A stretch of DNA of 64,000 bases from Arthrobacter alpinus (GCF_001445575.1 NZ_CP013200.1:1302001-1366000); one strand, 5' to 3'; positions 45,793 to 56,134 are shown, counted from the stretch's first letter. Notes: generated by a model not told the origin, from the sequence alone. Translations and numbers: made by a program.

Positions 45793-46467
45793 TTACCTGA
45801 TTGCAGCTTCTCCCGCGAGACCCGCGGGCGGGTTGGTTTTGGCGGCCAGATAGGCAAGATACTCGTCAAGATAGGTGCGGTCGGCAAACACGCCTTCCGT
45901 GTATACCTCCAAGGTGGGGAGCATGGCCTGGGCCATGTACTGGTCCATGACGTTCGCGAAATCATCGAGCCGGACTTCCGGGCGCATGGCCAGGTTCACG
46001 AGCATGCTGCCAATGGACTGCTGCACCATGAACCGTGCCCGGGCCTCCTCGTTGCGGCTGGGCACAACAAGCCCGCGGGCCACGGCATCAGTGGTGAAGT
46101 CCAGGGCCTCCGCCACCATGTTGTCCACAAACGTGCGCCCCGCCGGGCTGCCGTCCTGGACGCTGCGCAGGATGTAAACCATGAGCACTCCGCCGTCGCG
46201 GGATGCCGGCAACTGTGCAAACAGGCCGGTGGGCGGGGTGTTCATACTGTCGACCTTGAGTACGCGATAACGCTCCAGGACGGTGGCGTCGCACTCGTCG
46301 CGCAGTTCCTCCTTGGAACCAAAATGGTGGCGGACCAGTCCGGCGCTGACCCCTGCCCGCGTGGCGATGGCACGCAGGGATTCACCGAACCCCCGTGCGG
46401 CGAAGCACTCGATGGCGGCATCCCGCAACCGAGCCCGGCCGGTCAAATCCTCATGAGTTGTACTCAT
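45793..46467 (-). CDS. TetR-family regulator of the ABC exporter
   Basis: About 224 residues. The helix-turn-helix is at about residues 30-50 (LRAIATRAGVSAGLVRHHFGSKEEL), followed by a ligand-binding domain. The ATG at 46467 lies seven bases after TAGTCT on the minus strand, so the message may be leaderless. It is the first gene of the three-gene operon and probably represses it until an exported compound binds. Confidence 0.9.
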   Translation of the reverse strand: MSTTHEDLTGRARLRDAAIECFAARGFGESLRAIATRAGVSAGLVRHHFGSKEELRDECDATVLERYRVLKVDSMNTPPTGLFAQLPASRDGGVLMVYILRSVQDGSPAGRTFVDNMVAEALDFTTDAVARGLVVPSRNEEARARFMVQQSIGSMLVNLAMRPEVRLDDFANVMDQYMAQAMLPTLEVYTEGVFADRTYLDEYLAYLAAKTNPPAGLAGEAAIR

Positions 46468-46537
46468 GCACAGCAGACTACTCGCATGTATAGGCCACGG
46501 CAATGGATATTGCAGTTCATGGGGTTAGGCTGGCTCC

Positions 46538-47248
46538 ATGGAGACAGTTACACCGATTGCGCCGTTGGAAGATGCCTGCACCGTGGTCATTGTGCGCGAT
46601 GGCAAGCTGGGCCTGGAAACGTTGATGTTGGAGCGCCCCACCACCAGCAGCTCCTTTGGTGGTGCGTGGGTTTTTCCGGGTGGGAAAGTAGATCCCGAGG
46701 ATCGCATCGACACATCCGGTACTGCCTTGGATGATCTAGCAGCGGCGCGTGCGGCAGGTCTGCGTGAATTAGCCGAGGAAACCGGGCAGCAGCTCCGTCC
46801 CGAAGGGCTGGTCTGGCTTTCGCAGTGGACGCCCAGGCAAGCGATCGCGCGCCGGTTCCGGACGTGGTTCATGCTGGCGCCTGCCAGCCCGGAGCCGATC
46901 GTGCTCAATCCGGGCGAACACGAACGCTTCACCTGGCTGGCCCCGTCCCTGGCGCTCGAGCTCCACGCCAAAGGTGAAATGAAGCTGGTGCCGCCTACCT
47001 GGGTCACTTTGCACAACCTGGACGGCGCCGCCTCCGTGGCGCAGGCGATCACCGAAGCGAAAGCTCGCACAGTTTTTGCCTACAACACACATTTACTGAT
47101 GCCCGCTAGAGGGAGCCAGCCTGACGGGGTCCTCTGGGCAGGCGATGAAGCTTACCCGGACCAAGCCGGTGGTGGCACGGTTCCCGGCGCTCGGCATAGG
47201 CTGACCACTAAGGCGCTGCCGTGGGTCTTTGAACGGACTGCACTTTGA
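46538..47248 (+). CDS. NUDIX hydrolase family protein
   Basis: A 236-residue protein with a NUDIX fold. The box starts GGAWVFPGGKVDPED, carries an extra loop of about 14 residues, and ends with RELAEETGQQL (intact REUxEExGU). Members cleave nucleoside diphosphate-linked compounds; the extended box fits the NUDT19/RPP-like branch, but the substrate is unknown. TAGGCT at 46526-46531 lies six bases before the ATG, so it is probably leaderless. Confidence 0.87.
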   Translation: METVTPIAPLEDACTVVIVRDGKLGLETLMLERPTTSSSFGGAWVFPGGKVDPEDRIDTSGTALDDLAAARAAGLRELAEETGQQLRPEGLVWLSQWTPRQAIARRFRTWFMLAPASPEPIVLNPGEHERFTWLAPSLALELHAKGEMKLVPPTWVTLHNLDGAASVAQAITEAKARTVFAYNTHLLMPARGSQPDGVLWAGDEAYPDQAGGGTVPGARHRLTTKALPWVFERTAL

Positions 47249-47324
47249 ACGTACTGGGATTGACCAGCTGGGATTTGACCAGCACGGGCAGGGATAAGAA
47301 ACTACAAGGGATCGGGATACGGCA

Positions 47325-47537
47325 ATGAAGAAGCACTGGAGTGAAATAAGTACGGGGCGGCGTTGCGCCATAGTGATAGCGGGGATCGCTCAGCTGGTGC
47401 TGCAGGGAGCAGCCCTGCGGGACATCGCCAAGAGAACCCCAGCGCAGGTCAATGGTCCCAAGGCGGGCTGGGTAGCGGCGTCGTTCATTAACTTCTTTGG
47501 GCCCGTGGCCTACTTCGCCAAGGGCCGGAAGAAGTAG
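47325..47537 (+). CDS. Small membrane protein, PLD-N-terminal-domain-like
   Basis: A 70-residue protein with two hydrophobic segments (about 13-32 and 48-64). The second ends INFFGPVAYFAKGRKK, typical of the short PLDc_N family found in actinobacteria and at the N-terminus of phospholipase D proteins. The function of the stand-alone form is unknown. Confidence 0.7.
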   Translation: MKKHWSEISTGRRCAIVIAGIAQLVLQGAALRDIAKRTPAQVNGPKAGWVAASFINFFGPVAYFAKGRKK

Positions 47538-47554
47538 CGAAACAAGCCGCCAGA

Positions 47555-48559
<1,005 letters not shown>

Positions 48560-48681
48560 CTAGCGCCGGAAGCGCCACTTTTGGCTAGGTTGCCCGCCTC
48601 TTTGAAGCAGCGTGCACCAATTGAGTTGGCTACATCTGCCCGGGATGGACAGACACTACTGGCGGGGCCCGGATGCCGTGA

Positions 48682-49070
48682 GGCAATGGGAGACAAGAAG
48701 CGCAGGATCAGACGCCGCTAGATTACGTACCGCCGGATCAAGCACCGCAGGATCAAGCACCGCAGGGGATGACTCCGCCGGATCTGATGCAGCCGAATAC
48801 TACGGCGGAGCAATGGCTGTGCTGCCCCTCCCTGTCCCTCTATTCGTGGCACAGGGCGAGACTGACACTTTGGTGATTCCGGCGGTCCAGGACAAGTACG
48901 TTGCAGCTCGCTGCGCCGCCGGCCAGAAGCTCATGTACAAGAAATATGCGGGCAAGGATCACTTGGGCGTGGTCACTGAGGGGTCACCTCTACTGGTTGA
49001 CTTGATCGATTGGAGCAAGGTCCGCATCGCCGGGGCTGCTGCAGAAAGTAACTGTAGCGAGCTGCCGTAG
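48682..49070 (+). pseudogene. Remnant of a secretory-lipase-type alpha/beta hydrolase
   Basis: The C-terminal part reads VPLFVAQGETDTLVIPAVQDKYVAARCAAG and GKDHLGVV then SPLLVDLIDWSKVRIAG, ending SNCSELP. This is the tail of a secreted lipase with the late Asp and His of the triad. Upstream, MTPPDLMQPNTTAEQW fits the preceding segment of the same family but lies in another frame. The N-terminal two thirds and the nucleophile Ser are missing. A 14-base direct repeat (GATCAAGCACCGCA, twice at 48736-48763) sits in the decayed part. Confidence 0.65.
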
Positions 49071-49132
49071 CGGTTCTTGGACCTAACCGTATTCAGCGGC
49101 CCTTGCAGCCTTTCTTTAGCAGTCTTGAACGA

Positions 49133-49183
49133 ATAAATGGTGTGGGTGGTCAGCAGATTCTGCTGACCACCCACACCATTTAT
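49133..49183. terminator. Very strong bidirectional terminator
   Basis: A perfect 24-bp stem (49133-49156 with 49160-49183) closes an ATT loop. CCTTTTTATTCG follows on the plus strand and TTATTCGTTC on the minus strand. It mainly ends the hexosaminidase transcript. Confidence 0.9.
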
Positions 49184-49217
49184 GCGGTCCTTTTTATTCG
49201 GTCCCTTTGCCTAACAT

Positions 49218-52200
49218 CTAGGCGTGGGAGGAGTTCCTCTTGCGACGGCTGATGAGTGTGACTGCTCCAGCCAATAGCAATAGCAATCCGCCCAGCAGGA
49301 ACGGAGTGCTGCCTGCTCCTGTCGAAGCCATGTCATCGGCGTTGGAACCGCCAGCTGGTGCACTGCTTGCGGGTGCCTGTGTCTGCGATGCGGTGCTACC
49401 GGGAGTGGTGCTGGAACTAGTGGTGCTCTCGACTGCTGTCACCGTCAGGTCGACCCTGGCCTCGACGGCTTCGCCGTTGACGTCTTCACCTGTGATGATC
49501 ACGGTGTGGGCTCCTGCCGGAACATTGGCTGGGAGTTTGACCGTCAGGGACACCACGCCGTTGTCAGCAACCACGGACACACCCAGAACAATGGGGTCCG
49601 AGTGCAGCGTAAATGTGGCAGAAGATCCCGGTTTGAAGTTGCTTCCCGTGATGGTCAGCGCCTGCCCTGGTGCCACCGATTCATCGTTCACCGATGCAGT
49701 GGGTGCGCCGTCCGAGGGAACCGTCGGTGCCACAGTGGGTTGCATGGTCGGCTGCGCCGTCAGGTCACCGGTGGGTGCGGTGGTCGGTTCCACAGTCGGT
49801 GCCGCAGTGGGTTCTCCGGTGGGTGCGGTTGTCGGTTCTGCCGAAGGGCCAGTGGTCGGCTCGCTTGTCGGTTCCACGGTGGGCTCAACTGTCGGCCGAA
49901 CCGTCGGCTCGCTTGTCGGCCCAACCGTCGGCTCCGTGGTGCCGGGCACGGTACCGCCAATGTTGACCTCGGCACCGCCAGCAAAGGCGTTGCCCGCTAT
50001 CGAAGTCAGGGCCACTAGTTTCACATACCGGCCAACCTTTCCGCCGTCCACCGGCACAAGCTGTGCACGGGTGAGGTCCAGGAAGGAACCTGACGCCACC
50101 TTCTCACCAAACTCTGTGGGGCTGCCAGAGACGTAGAGTTCGTAGTCCTTGATCTTGCCGTTGGAGTTTGACTGGCGCTGGGTGTATTCAAAGCCGGTGA
50201 AAGCGTAGCTCTCGCCCAGATCGAAGACCACCGAGTGTGGGAACACGCCCGCGGTGCCCTGCCACTGGGTGTGCCAGAAGGTGTCGGTCTTGCCATCCAG
50301 CAGGGCGGCTGCCGGGCCGTTGGGTGCGGTCTCGCCGGTCAGCTCCTGAGAGGTGACGGACTTGATGGAGATCTCGCCCTGCGGAATCAGGTTCTCCAGC
50401 GGGACCAGCTTTGATTCGACCGTGATGGTGTCGCTTGCGATGCGCTCGCCCTGGGTTGCCAGGACAGTGTGGGTGCCGCTGTACACATTCGGGTAGACCG
50501 GCAGCTGGAACGTGATCTTGCCGTCGGCGCCGGGCAGGACCGAGCCCACACGGTTGCCGCCCAGGGTCAGGACAACGTACTTGCCGGGCTCAAAACCTGT
50601 CAGCGTCGTTTCACCGCGGTAGCCGGCCTTCACCACATCGTCGGTGGTGATCAGGGTGGGATTCTGCGAGGAGTCCCACGCCGGAGGCGTGGCAGGATCG
50701 GCCGTGCCGGCGGCAACTGCCACGGTGAACCTGGCCTTGGTGCCGTTGGAAGCTGTCAGGGTGCCAGTGTAGTTGCCTGCGGCAGCATAGCTGTGGGTGC
50801 CCTTGAGCTGGTAGAGGCTGCCAGCCGAGAGTGAATTGCGTGCCTGGTCCGTGGCAAAGGTAGCCGGTGTGGCGGCAGAGCCGTCGCCCCAGTCAACGCT
50901 GACGCCAAGGTCGCCGATGATGCTGGAGGCGCTCACGCCGTCGGCATCGTCAGCAGTGTCAACCGCTATCGTGGAGCCGTCGGCGGAAATCTTGGTGCCG
51001 GGTGCTGCGAGCAGCCCCACGTTCAGGTTCAGGGACTTGCCCGGTGCCACGGCATTGACCGTGCCAGCCATGGACGAGCGCCACTTGGCATTGTTGCCGT
51101 CATAGAAGTTGGTGCCGTTGGTCAGCATGCGCTGGCCCATGGAGGCCATGCGCACCTTGAAATCGTTCACATTGCGCTGGACCTGCGGGGTCCAGCCAAT
51201 CTCGGCAAAGGAAATGACACGGGGGAAGGCCAGGAATTCAGCCTGCTCGCCGCCGCGGATGGTCTCGGACCACTGCGCAGCTTCAACACCCAGAATCACG
51301 TTGTCGGGCAGGTTGGCGCCGTTGTCCTTCACTGTGCCGGCCGGATCCCAGTCGTAGTATTTCGGGAAGTCGCCCGTGCCGGCCCAGGTCAGGCCGATCG
51401 GGGTCTTGGAGTTGTACTTCATGTCAATGTAGGACGTGGAGCCGTTGGAGACCATGAGCTTGGCGCCCTTGTTCTTGATGGCGTTCAGGGTGTCCGCGGT
51501 GCCACCGGTCCAGTACTGGATGCCGTCGCCGGGGGTGAGGCCGGCGATTGCTGCTTCGTTCCAGCCGATCGGCTTCTTGCCAAGGCCGTGAACAGTGTCC
51601 ACCGTCTTGGTGATGAACTTGATGTAGTCATCGTGCTGCGTCGAGTGCGACTCGTCGCCGCCCACGTGCACGTAGTCGCTGGAGCTCATTTCGGCAATCT
51701 GGCCGAACACGTGCTCCATGAAGTTCCAGGTGGCAGGAAGATCCACATCCAGCGTGGACTGGCCAACGTTTCCGGTGCCATCGGCCGGGACCACGCCCCA
51801 CTCGTCGACGCCGGGTTTGGTCTTGGCCGAGTTCAATTCCGGGATGGCGTGCAGGATTGCCGAGGTGTGCCCAGGCACGTCAATCTCGGGGATGACCTCA
51901 ATGTGGCGCTCGGCGGCGTATGCCACGATGCCCTTGTACTCGTCCTGCGTGTAGTAGCCGGTGTGGCCCAGCTCGTCCTGGTAGCTGAGGTTCTTCGTCA
52001 CGGCTGTCTTGCCGGAGATTTCAGTCAGCTGGTTGTAGTCGATCGTGTCGCCGGCCTTCTTGCCGTCGTTGGTGATCTGGATGCGCCAGCCCTGGTCGTC
52101 CGCCAGGTGGAAGTGCATGGTGGAGATCTTGAAGGCCGCCAGGGAGTCGAGGACGTGCTTGACCTCATCGACGGTCTTGAAGTCGCGGGCCACGTCGAGC

Positions 52201-53699
52201 ATCATGCCGCGCTTCTCAAAGCGGGGTGCATCTGAAATTTTTACGGCGGGTGCGGTCCAGTCGGCGATGACCGCTTGCTTGGATTCGATGAACGCGGGGA
52301 ACAGCTGGCGCAGCGTCTGGATGCCGTTGAACACGCCGTCGCTGGTGGGGGAGGTGATCTTGGCGCCGGTCACGGCGCCAACATTGAGGGTGTATGCCTC
52401 GCTCTGCAGCTGGTCACCGAGGTTGGGGATGACACCCGGGATCTGGAGAAGAACGACGTCGTCCGCGTCACCTGAGGTGCCTTGGACAACGGGCAGAGCC
52501 AGCCCGGTTGAGGTGCGGAAAATGTTGGCGAGGTACTGTGCCGTCGCCATGGTTTCGGCGTTGTTGGCCACAATCCTCGAGCCAGCACCCAGCGTGAAGG
52601 GTGCTTCCGCGGGGGCTTCAAAGTTCACGGGCAGAGGGATCAAATTGATACTCTCGGCCGGTGTGCTCGGGGTGGCAACAGGTCCGTCCCACACTTCAAA
52701 TTCCCACATAGACATACCGTACTTGGTTCCCTCAATGGGGGTGCGGTCAATACCCTGCATGCGCACGTACTGGTAGGCGTTGCCGGCAACGGCTGCGCTG
52801 AGCTTCTGCGTGTCCCGGGCACCGCAAGCGGGCGCGATAACTCCGCTTGCGTCCACGAACGTGAGTCCATCCGTGGAGACCTGCAGCTTGTACTTAGCTG
52901 CGCAAGCCGCTTCCCAGCCAATCGTCACATGGTCAATCACTGTAGGGGCGGCAAGCTTCACCGTGATGTTGGCGTTGTCGGCCTTGTTGGAGGACCAACG
53001 TGACTGCTGGGTGTTGGGCTTGGTGGCATCGCTGTTGCCATCTATGACTTGGGCCGGGCCCCATTGGCTGGGGACTTCCTGGCCCGAGGCCGTCACGGTG
53101 CCGCCCGCGGAAGCGAGGGCAACATTTTTACCCAAGGGAGCAGCTATGCCCCAGACTTCCAACTCAAAAAGCGAAATACCCCACTTGGTGCCCCCAATGA
53201 GTGTCCGATCCACGCCCTGCATGCGCACGTACTGGTACAAATTGTTGGCCAGTTCAGACTTGATGGTCTGGGTGTCCGGGGATTCAGGGGAACAGCTGGG
53301 ACGGGAAATGACATCTGTTGCATCAACAAAGGTGGTGCCGTCAGTGGAAACCTGCAACTTGTACTTGGCTGCGCAGGCTGCCTCCCACTTGATGACTACC
53401 TTCTCGATGGCAACCGGCTTAGCCAACTTGACCGTCAACGCGGCAGTATCTGAGTAGTTGGAGGACCAGCGGGTGGTGGCGTCTCCATCGGTGGCTGATT
53501 CGCTGCCGTGACTGCTCTCTGATTCATTCCCGGAGGAGGTCACGGTGGCACCGGCTGATGCCAAGGCAAGATTTGTTGAAACAGCATTTGCAGCGGCGGG
53601 GCTGACCGGGGCGGCTGTGACAGGTGGGGCTGCCATGGTTAAGAGCATGGCCGGCGTCACCACCGCCATGGCAAGAGTCTTCTTCCAGATGGAACGCAC
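49218..53699 (-). CDS. Cell-wall-anchored multidomain GH20 beta-N-acetylhexosaminidase
   Basis: A 1493-residue surface enzyme releasing terminal GlcNAc/GalNAc. In order: Sec signal (1-40); two F5/8-type (CBM32-like) discoidin domains (about 42-185 and 190-345) with near-identical WSSN, AACAAKYKLQVSTDG and YVRMQGVDRT segments; GH20 N-terminal domain (about 360-480); GH20 barrel (about 495-840) with MHFHLADDQGWR at 528 and the catalytic D682-E683 in VGGDESH; a PKD-like domain (about 925-1000); a beta domain; a third discoidin domain (about 1108-1245); a Pro/Thr/Glu repeat spacer (about 1250-1327); an Ig-like domain; then M1457-A-S-T-G, a hydrophobic helix and RRKR. The MASTG sorting signal resembles class E sortase LAxTG. 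It stands alone between terminators. Confidence 0.92.
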   Translation of the reverse strand: MRSIWKKTLAMAVVTPAMLLTMAAPPVTAAPVSPAAANAVSTNLALASAGATVTSSGNESESSHGSESATDGDATTRWSSNYSDTAALTVKLAKPVAIEKVVIKWEAACAAKYKLQVSTDGTTFVDATDVISRPSCSPESPDTQTIKSELANNLYQYVRMQGVDRTLIGGTKWGISLFELEVWGIAAPLGKNVALASAGGTVTASGQEVPSQWGPAQVIDGNSDATKPNTQQSRWSSNKADNANITVKLAAPTVIDHVTIGWEAACAAKYKLQVSTDGLTFVDASGVIAPACGARDTQKLSAAVAGNAYQYVRMQGIDRTPIEGTKYGMSMWEFEVWDGPVATPSTPAESINLIPLPVNFEAPAEAPFTLGAGSRIVANNAETMATAQYLANIFRTSTGLALPVVQGTSGDADDVVLLQIPGVIPNLGDQLQSEAYTLNVGAVTGAKITSPTSDGVFNGIQTLRQLFPAFIESKQAVIADWTAPAVKISDAPRFEKRGMMLDVARDFKTVDEVKHVLDSLAAFKISTMHFHLADDQGWRIQITNDGKKAGDTIDYNQLTEISGKTAVTKNLSYQDELGHTGYYTQDEYKGIVAYAAERHIEVIPEIDVPGHTSAILHAIPELNSAKTKPGVDEWGVVPADGTGNVGQSTLDVDLPATWNFMEHVFGQIAEMSSSDYVHVGGDESHSTQHDDYIKFITKTVDTVHGLGKKPIGWNEAAIAGLTPGDGIQYWTGGTADTLNAIKNKGAKLMVSNGSTSYIDMKYNSKTPIGLTWAGTGDFPKYYDWDPAGTVKDNGANLPDNVILGVEAAQWSETIRGGEQAEFLAFPRVISFAEIGWTPQVQRNVNDFKVRMASMGQRMLTNGTNFYDGNNAKWRSSMAGTVNAVAPGKSLNLNVGLLAAPGTKISADGSTIAVDTADDADGVSASSIIGDLGVSVDWGDGSAATPATFATDQARNSLSAGSLYQLKGTHSYAAAGNYTGTLTASNGTKARFTVAVAAGTADPATPPAWDSSQNPTLITTDDVVKAGYRGETTLTGFEPGKYVVLTLGGNRVGSVLPGADGKITFQLPVYPNVYSGTHTVLATQGERIASDTITVESKLVPLENLIPQGEISIKSVTSQELTGETAPNGPAAALLDGKTDTFWHTQWQGTAGVFPHSVVFDLGESYAFTGFEYTQRQSNSNGKIKDYELYVSGSPTEFGEKVASGSFLDLTRAQLVPVDGGKVGRYVKLVALTSIAGNAFAGGAEVNIGGTVPGTTEPTVGPTSEPTVRPTVEPTVEPTSEPTTGPSAEPTTAPTGEPTAAPTVEPTTAPTGDLTAQPTMQPTVAPTVPSDGAPTASVNDESVAPGQALTITGSNFKPGSSATFTLHSDPIVLGVSVVADNGVVSLTVKLPANVPAGAHTVIITGEDVNGEAVEARVDLTVTAVESTTSSSTTPGSTASQTQAPASSAPAGGSNADDMASTGAGSTPFLLGGLLLLLAGAVTLISRRKRNSSHA
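49725..49950 (-). repeat. Pro-Thr-Glu repeat spacer of the hexosaminidase
   Basis: Roughly 18 four-residue units of the form (E/A/G)PT(V/S/A/T) are coded by 12-base repeats with many variants. In surface proteins this forms an extended, glycosylation-prone stalk that holds the enzyme away from the wall. Confidence 0.8.
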
Positions 53700-53747
53700 G
53701 TAGTCATCCTTTGCTGAATTTTGAGATGCACATCACAAGTCACTAGA

Positions 53748-53761
53748 TGTTATCCATATCA
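53748..53761. promoter_or_regulatory. Operator-like site upstream of the hexosaminidase gene
   Basis: TGTTATCCATATCA, 49 bp before the gene, matches the perfect palindrome TGTTATCCATAACA at 61001 in 13 of 14 positions. It may bind the LacI protein encoded at 59834. The 53700-54028 interval holds this site, AACGTTATCCAAAAC at 53880-53894, the terminator at 53941 and no gene. Confidence 0.5.
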
Positions 53762-53936
53762 AACAGTGAAATGGAAGAGGGGCAACGTAGCGCCGGACCG
53801 GCTAAGCATTCCCTTTGAAGGTCTTTAAGCATGGAATCAGACGGCCCGGTAGGGAGCCTGCAGCAGGTGATTCACGAAAAAACGTTATCCAAAACTTGTC
53901 GTCGTCATTCCGGCTGTAGCCCCAGTAGTAAGCGGG

Positions 53937-53982
53937 CGGCAAAAAGCGCGCCATCCCCAGTGAAATTACGGGGACGGCGCGC
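53937..53982 (-). terminator. Intrinsic terminator of the nitroreductase gene
   Basis: On the minus strand a 13-bp stem (one G-T wobble) formed by 53982-53970 and 53958-53946 encloses an 11-base loop and is followed by TTTTT (53945-53941). This is a classic rho-independent terminator 47 bp after the stop codon. Confidence 0.88.
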
Positions 53983-54028
53983 TGGGTGAAATTTAGCCCA
54001 CAGCAACTAAGGGGGCTGAGATAACTTC

Positions 54029-54661
54029 TTACAAGGTTACGGTGGCCAGATCGAATTCGAGGCGCTGGAGGCGCTCGCGGTCAAGGCCCCCGTTGGGCTT
54101 GCCCAGGTTGACCACCATGAAGGACTTGTGGGTGGAACCGGCGTTGAACTCGGCGTCAACACCGGCGGAGTCGAAGCCTGTCATGGGGCCAACTGCCAAA
54201 CCTGCGGCGCGGGCTGCCAGGATGAAGTAGCCGGCCTGCACATGTGCGTTGTTGTTACCGGAAGCAGTGCGGGATTCAGCGTTTGCCTCAAACATGGGCA
54301 TCAGCATGTCGGCCATGTGCGGAGCCGTGGTGGGCATGAGGGAGTGCCATTCGGTGTTGAAGCTCAACACGGCCACCATGGGAGCTGTCAGGGTCTTGGC
54401 CTTGTTGCCGTCCATCATGTGCTCAACAAGACGCTCGCGTGCCTCGGCCGATCGCACCCACATAATCCGCAGCGGCTGGCCGTTGAATGCGGTGGGTCCC
54501 ATCTTGGTCAGGGCGTAGATGGCCTGCAGCGTCTCGTCTGAAATCTCCTCATCGGACCAGCTGTTGGCGGTGCGGGCTTCCAGGAACAACGCCGCCGCGG
54601 CATCGCCGTCCAGAATGAGTTCCTTGTGGAGGAAAGTTTCGGTGGCAATGTCGATGCTCAT
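54029..54661 (-). CDS. Nitroreductase-family oxidoreductase (RutE/malonic semialdehyde reductase-like)
   Basis: An FMN-dependent enzyme of about 210 residues. TANSWSDEEISDETLQAIYALTKMGPTAFNGQPLRIMWV matches the RutE-type branch, where the R-A-x-x-x-W/F and P-T-x-x-N-x-QP segments bind FMN and substrate; VVNLGKPNGG closes the fold. RutE-like proteins reduce 3-oxopropanoate to 3-hydroxypropanoate, but other rut genes are absent, so the substrate is open. ATG 54661 is preferred to TTG 54676. Confidence 0.88.
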   Translation of the reverse strand: MSIDIATETFLHKELILDGDAAAALFLEARTANSWSDEEISDETLQAIYALTKMGPTAFNGQPLRIMWVRSAEARERLVEHMMDGNKAKTLTAPMVAVLSFNTEWHSLMPTTAPHMADMLMPMFEANAESRTASGNNNAHVQAGYFILAARAAGLAVGPMTGFDSAGVDAEFNAGSTHKSFMVVNLGKPNGGLDRERLQRLEFDLATVTL

Positions 54662-54802
54662 GAGCCCAGCTTTCAATAAATTAGGTGTCAGTATTCGTCT
54701 TGTTCAGCGTTCATTGGGGATGGTTTTGTTTCTCGTTTTGCTATGACATGACTCACAGTGTCAAGATGGCGGGACTGGCCAACGCAAAGGAGCGGCAGAT
54801 TC

Positions 54803-56122
54803 ATGAGCCCATGGACTATCCGGGATTTCCATTCACAAGATGTTGAGGGCATTCTGGCCCTCTGGCAGACATTGCGCGACAACGGAGTGCAGCCGGTGTA
54901 CGACCTGTCCGAGGTGCTGGCCTCTTGTGAGAAGGACCATGCCGTTGTTGCCGTTCAGGGTGAGAACATAGTTGGCGCAGCTGTGGGCCGCGCCGCTCAT
55001 GATCAGGGTTGGATCGTTTTCCTGGCTACCTTGCCCAGTTTTCGTGGGCGAGGCATTGGCACGCTGCTGCTGGCCGCCGTCGAGAATCGCATGGCCGCTC
55101 ATGGCCTGAACAAGCTATCGGCCTTGATGCCGGAGACCGAAACCCGAGTGGAGGCCTTCACCAACAGGGGTTTTGTGGTCAAGAAGAACCTGCGTTACTT
55201 TGAACGGCATATCCCCGTCCAACGTGCTGAACTTGGTGTCCTGGAGGAACTCGGCGGCCGGGTCTTGCCGCGGGATCTCTGGGATCGCGTGGCCGGCATG
55301 ACGGCCGAGAAGGAACTGCTTGAGCGCCGGCTGGTGCTGCCCTTGGCGGAGTCAGAACTTGCGGAAGAATTCGGGGTGGTGCCGCCCCGCGCCGTTGTAC
55401 TTTTCGGTCCACCCGGGACGGGGAAGACCACCTTTGCCAAGGCCATTGCCTCGCGGTTGGAGTGGCCCTTTGTGGAAGTATTCCCGTCGCGGCTGGCGGG
55501 GGAGCCGGGCGGTTTGGCCGGGGCGCTGCGCCAGACCTTCCTGGACGTCGCCGAGCTGGAGCATGCAGTGGTGTTTATCGACGAGGTTGAGGAGATAGCC
55601 TCACAGCGATCGGGGGAGCCGCCGTCGCCCATGCAGGGCGTGACCAACGAGCTGTTGAAGATCATCCCGGCCTTCCGGGACCAGCCCGGCCGACTGCTGG
55701 TATGTGCCACGAACTTCATCCGCTCGCTGGATTCGGCGTTCCTGCGCCACGGGCGATTCGACTACGTGATCCCGATCGGGCTGCCCGACGCTCAGGCCCG
55801 CACCGCCATGTGGAACCGTTTTATCCCCGCCCATGTTGTTGCCAACATTGACGTCGAGGCGCTCGTGGCGGCCAGCGTCGGATTCTCGCCAGCCGACATT
55901 GAGTTCGCCGCTCGCAGCGCCTCCCAGCGTGCTCTGGAAAAGGCCATGTTCGACGGCGGTTCCGCCTCAGGTGGGCCGGGTGCCTCCGTAGGTGAGAACT
56001 CACAGGCCCGTGGCCCGGTGACGGCCGACTACCTCGAAACCATTGCCGAAACGAAGGCCACCGTCAGCGATGCTGTCGCCGCCGACTTCCTGGAAGACAT
56101 CGCAGCACTCGCCAGGACGTAG
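54803..56122 (+). CDS. GNAT acetyltransferase fused to an AAA+ ATPase
   Basis: A 439-residue two-domain protein. The N-terminal GNAT domain (about 1-145) has the acetyl-CoA loop R81-G-R-G-I-G and the VEAFTNRGFVVKKNLRYFER end strand. The AAA+ domain (about 190-400) has Walker A GPPGTGKTT at 202-210, Walker B VVFIDEVEE at 256-264 with D260-E261, sensor-1 Asn and Arg finger region CATNFIRSLDSAFLRHGRFD, and a lid with FSPADIEFAARSAS, like FtsH/Cdc48-type ATPases. A Gly/Ser-rich loop precedes the C-terminus. ATG 54803 follows AAAGGAG. The combination suggests ATP-driven remodelling of a target that is also acetylated; no function is known to me. Confidence 0.88.
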   Translation: MSPWTIRDFHSQDVEGILALWQTLRDNGVQPVYDLSEVLASCEKDHAVVAVQGENIVGAAVGRAAHDQGWIVFLATLPSFRGRGIGTLLLAAVENRMAAHGLNKLSALMPETETRVEAFTNRGFVVKKNLRYFERHIPVQRAELGVLEELGGRVLPRDLWDRVAGMTAEKELLERRLVLPLAESELAEEFGVVPPRAVVLFGPPGTGKTTFAKAIASRLEWPFVEVFPSRLAGEPGGLAGALRQTFLDVAELEHAVVFIDEVEEIASQRSGEPPSPMQGVTNELLKIIPAFRDQPGRLLVCATNFIRSLDSAFLRHGRFDYVIPIGLPDAQARTAMWNRFIPAHVVANIDVEALVAASVGFSPADIEFAARSASQRALEKAMFDGGSASGGPGASVGENSQARGPVTADYLETIAETKATVSDAVAADFLEDIAALART

Positions 56123-56134
56123 GCGCAGCTGTTC

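Noticed and set aside
49725..49950. Repeat array that might be a CRISPR or satellite
   Set aside because: It is the coding sequence of a Pro-Thr-rich stalk in the hexosaminidase, with continuous frame and no spacer structure.
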